Source: Glaciecola punicea ACAM 611 (GTDB lineage: Bacteria; Pseudomonadota; Gammaproteobacteria; Enterobacterales; Alteromonadaceae). Taken from it: a stretch of 64,000 bases of DNA. The stretch spans positions 124,001 through 188,000 of the forward strand of contig NZ_BAET01000002.1 of NCBI RefSeq assembly GCF_000252165.1. The letters are read 5' to 3'. The notes beneath the pieces were generated by a model, which was given only the letters and a program-made list of their open reading frames with translations, was not told the DNA's origin and searched no databases. Positions within the stretch are counted from its first letter, which is position 1, and each line of letters begins with the position of its first letter. The translations under genes and the position numbers were made by a program. Positions 62,659 to 64,000 of the stretch are shown here, piece after piece.

Positions 62659-62724
62659 GCGCGCTTTGGCCTGCTTTGCCACGCTTTCATTTATTCGGAT
62701 TAAGCAGTTGGATATAACACAGTG

Positions 62725-63999
62725 TCATGGGCCGTTCTCAAATTCATATTTTATGCTCGCCCACTTCATCAAGCTATCTGATTGCTCATCATTACTTAAG
62801 TTGTCAGATGTTTGCCATGCGGCACTTGCCTCTAGAGCCCATTGCCCGAGGTTAAGCTGTAAGCCAACACCTGCGCCTGAGAGACTACGTTTGTTGTTAC
62901 CAGCAGCCCAGCTGTTTTTATTAGTACGAAGGCTACCGGCATCATAAAACGTATAGAGTGTAGAATGCTTAAGTGCATACCGAACTTCCAGTTGGACAAG
63001 TACACCAACATCCCCATAAGCTTCGCCAACAGGGTAGGCTCTGACATTATTAGCGCCACCTAGGCCAAATTTTTCAGATGAATTTAGATTGCTGCCAGCC
63101 CATTGTGCAGATACACGGCTAAATAACGTTAAGTTGCCCGGGAGGCTTTGTAAACGCGCTAAATTTAAGTTGAATTTATCATAACTACCTGCGGTTTTAG
63201 CGGTAGCATTGTCTATGGCAATGTTACCAGTGGCAACAGTTAAATTACCCACCGTCCAACTGAGCGTGCCATAGCTAATACCGCCGCCTGCTAGTGTATC
63301 ACGATGGTCAAAGTTAAGGCTCAGAGGTATGCTATCACTGCGATTTGTATTACTGCTAAGTGTAATGTCATTGCTATTATTTAACACTTTCTGTTGATAG
63401 CTAAGGGCTACATTCACATTGGTTTTGTGTGAACGAAGAATAGGGTAACTCAGGCCAGCACTGCTCACTTGAGCAGTGCCATGCACCCCACTATCCGAAA
63501 ATTCTTTACCTAGTTCGTAGTAGTTGTGGGCGTAACCGACATTAGCACGCAAACCTGAGCCACCTATTGGCAGATTATAATTAAGTGCACCCAACCAAAG
63601 ATCTTCATCAGAATACAGTGTGTTAAGTTTAAATTGGTCACCAAATAAAAATGGACTGTTGATGTTTAAATCGACATGAATGCGGTGGCGACCCGTGTAC
63701 CTATTGCCATAATTATCAATGCGTATTTCAGCGCTGTAATCCTGATCATGCTCTACTTCTACCAATAGGTTAGCTGCCCCTAATTCTGAACCTGGGCGAA
63801 GTACAGGCGTGGTTTTAAAGCCGGGTTGGTCGTCTAATATTAATGCTACACGCTCTAAGTTAGCTGTATGTATTATGTCTCCTGTTTGCAATAAGTTTAA
63901 AAACACTTGGGCGTCAGCGTTATTTAAGCTATCGCCTATGGCTTTGATGTTGTCATAGTGACCTTCTACAATTTGAATGAGTAGAGCACCATCAGTCAT
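62725..63999 (-). CDS. TpsB/FhaC-like two-partner-secretion transporter, 5' end beyond window
   Basis: C-terminal 424 or so residues of a ShlB/FhaC/HecB-type outer-membrane transporter, which secretes a TpsA exoprotein (hemolysin or adhesin). Visible: the end of a POTRA domain (ERVALILDDQPGFKTTPVLRPGSELGAANL), the barrel (YTGRHRIHVDLNINSPFLFGDQF), conserved FGLGGANNVRAYPVGEAYGD (the L6 hairpin V-R-A-Y, related to the VRGY motif) and the ending WASIKYEFENGP. The 5' part with the signal and POTRA1 is off the window edge. Its TpsA partner must lie outside. A terminal EFENGP after the last aromatic strand is slightly atypical. Confidence 0.9.
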   Translation of the reverse strand: MTDGALLIQIVEGHYDNIKAIGDSLNNADAQVFLNLLQTGDIIHTANLERVALILDDQPGFKTTPVLRPGSELGAANLLVEVEHDQDYSAEIRIDNYGNRYTGRHRIHVDLNINSPFLFGDQFKLNTLYSDEDLWLGALNYNLPIGGSGLRANVGYAHNYYELGKEFSDSGVHGTAQVSSAGLSYPILRSHKTNVNVALSYQQKVLNNSNDITLSSNTNRSDSIPLSLNFDHRDTLAGGGISYGTLSWTVGNLTVATGNIAIDNATAKTAGSYDKFNLNLARLQSLPGNLTLFSRVSAQWAGSNLNSSEKFGLGGANNVRAYPVGEAYGDVGVLVQLEVRYALKHSTLYTFYDAGSLRTNKNSWAAGNNKRSLSGAGVGLQLNLGQWALEASAAWQTSDNLSNDEQSDSLMKWASIKYEFENGP

Positions 64000-64000
64000 G

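Overview
The window reads as chromosome of a marine gammaproteobacterium of the order Alteromonadales (Alteromonas/Glaciecola/Paraglaciecola-like). This is inferred from the gene content: gmk, rpoZ, spoT, trmH and recG homologues, a hemC-hemD-hemX-hemY operon, an ackA-pta operon, several TonB-dependent receptors, a DUF2956 protein and a TRAP transporter. No rRNA or tRNA gene was recognised. All product names rest on motifs and family resemblance read by eye; no database search was run.

Layout. 0.6-8.4 kb: BaiN-like flavoprotein, Prx5-type peroxiredoxin, rsmJ and recG (overlapping), a small MscS channel, an SDR and a secreted PQQ-type sugar dehydrogenase. 8.7-11.9 kb: an exported small protein, then a histidine kinase/response regulator pair. 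12-16 kb: pta and ackA, then a ParDE toxin-antitoxin pair. 16-26 kb: DMT transporter, tandem-Usp protein, S9 peptidase, a TonB receptor and several unknowns, including a lipoprotein. 26-32 kb: trmH, ridA, a DUF502 protein, spoT, rpoZ, a redoxin and gmk. This is the gmk-rpoZ-spoT-trmH-recG neighbourhood of enterobacteria, here broken up by insertions. 32-41 kb: an apparent cyaY remnant coupled to a carboxylesterase, then hemCDXY, an alpha/beta hydrolase, anmK and nagZ. 41-43 kb: M28 peptidase and an MmcQ/YjbR protein.

43-47.5 kb looks like accessory DNA. It holds a phased A/T-tract repeat, a lone winged-helix regulator, a homocysteine methyltransferase, a multiply broken rve-type transposase and a fragment of a NarL-type receiver domain.

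47.5-62.2 kb is the most interesting part. A GntR/UTRA regulator faces a GH31 alpha-glycosidase-TRAP (DctQ, DctM, DctP) operon. A TonB receptor, a convergent aldo/keto reductase-TauD-like dioxygenase-YeiH (putative sulfate exporter) operon, a serine hydrolase lipoprotein and an SDR follow. Three promoters (GH31, TonB receptor, aldo/keto reductase), and less clearly the SDR promoter, share a palindrome close to GTCTTATATAAGAC placed 2 nt after a TAACTT-like -10 box. I read this as one regulon. The set (outer-membrane uptake, TRAP uptake of an acid, glycoside cleavage, 2-oxoglutarate dioxygenase, aldehyde reductase, sulfite/sulfate-type exporter) would fit oxygenolytic use of a sulfonated sugar such as sulfoquinovose. 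The GH31 enzyme, however, lacks the canonical sulfoquinovosidase R-x-x-W signature, so the substrate stays open. The window ends in a glutaredoxin-like membrane-anchored protein and a TpsB two-partner-secretion barrel cut by the window edge.
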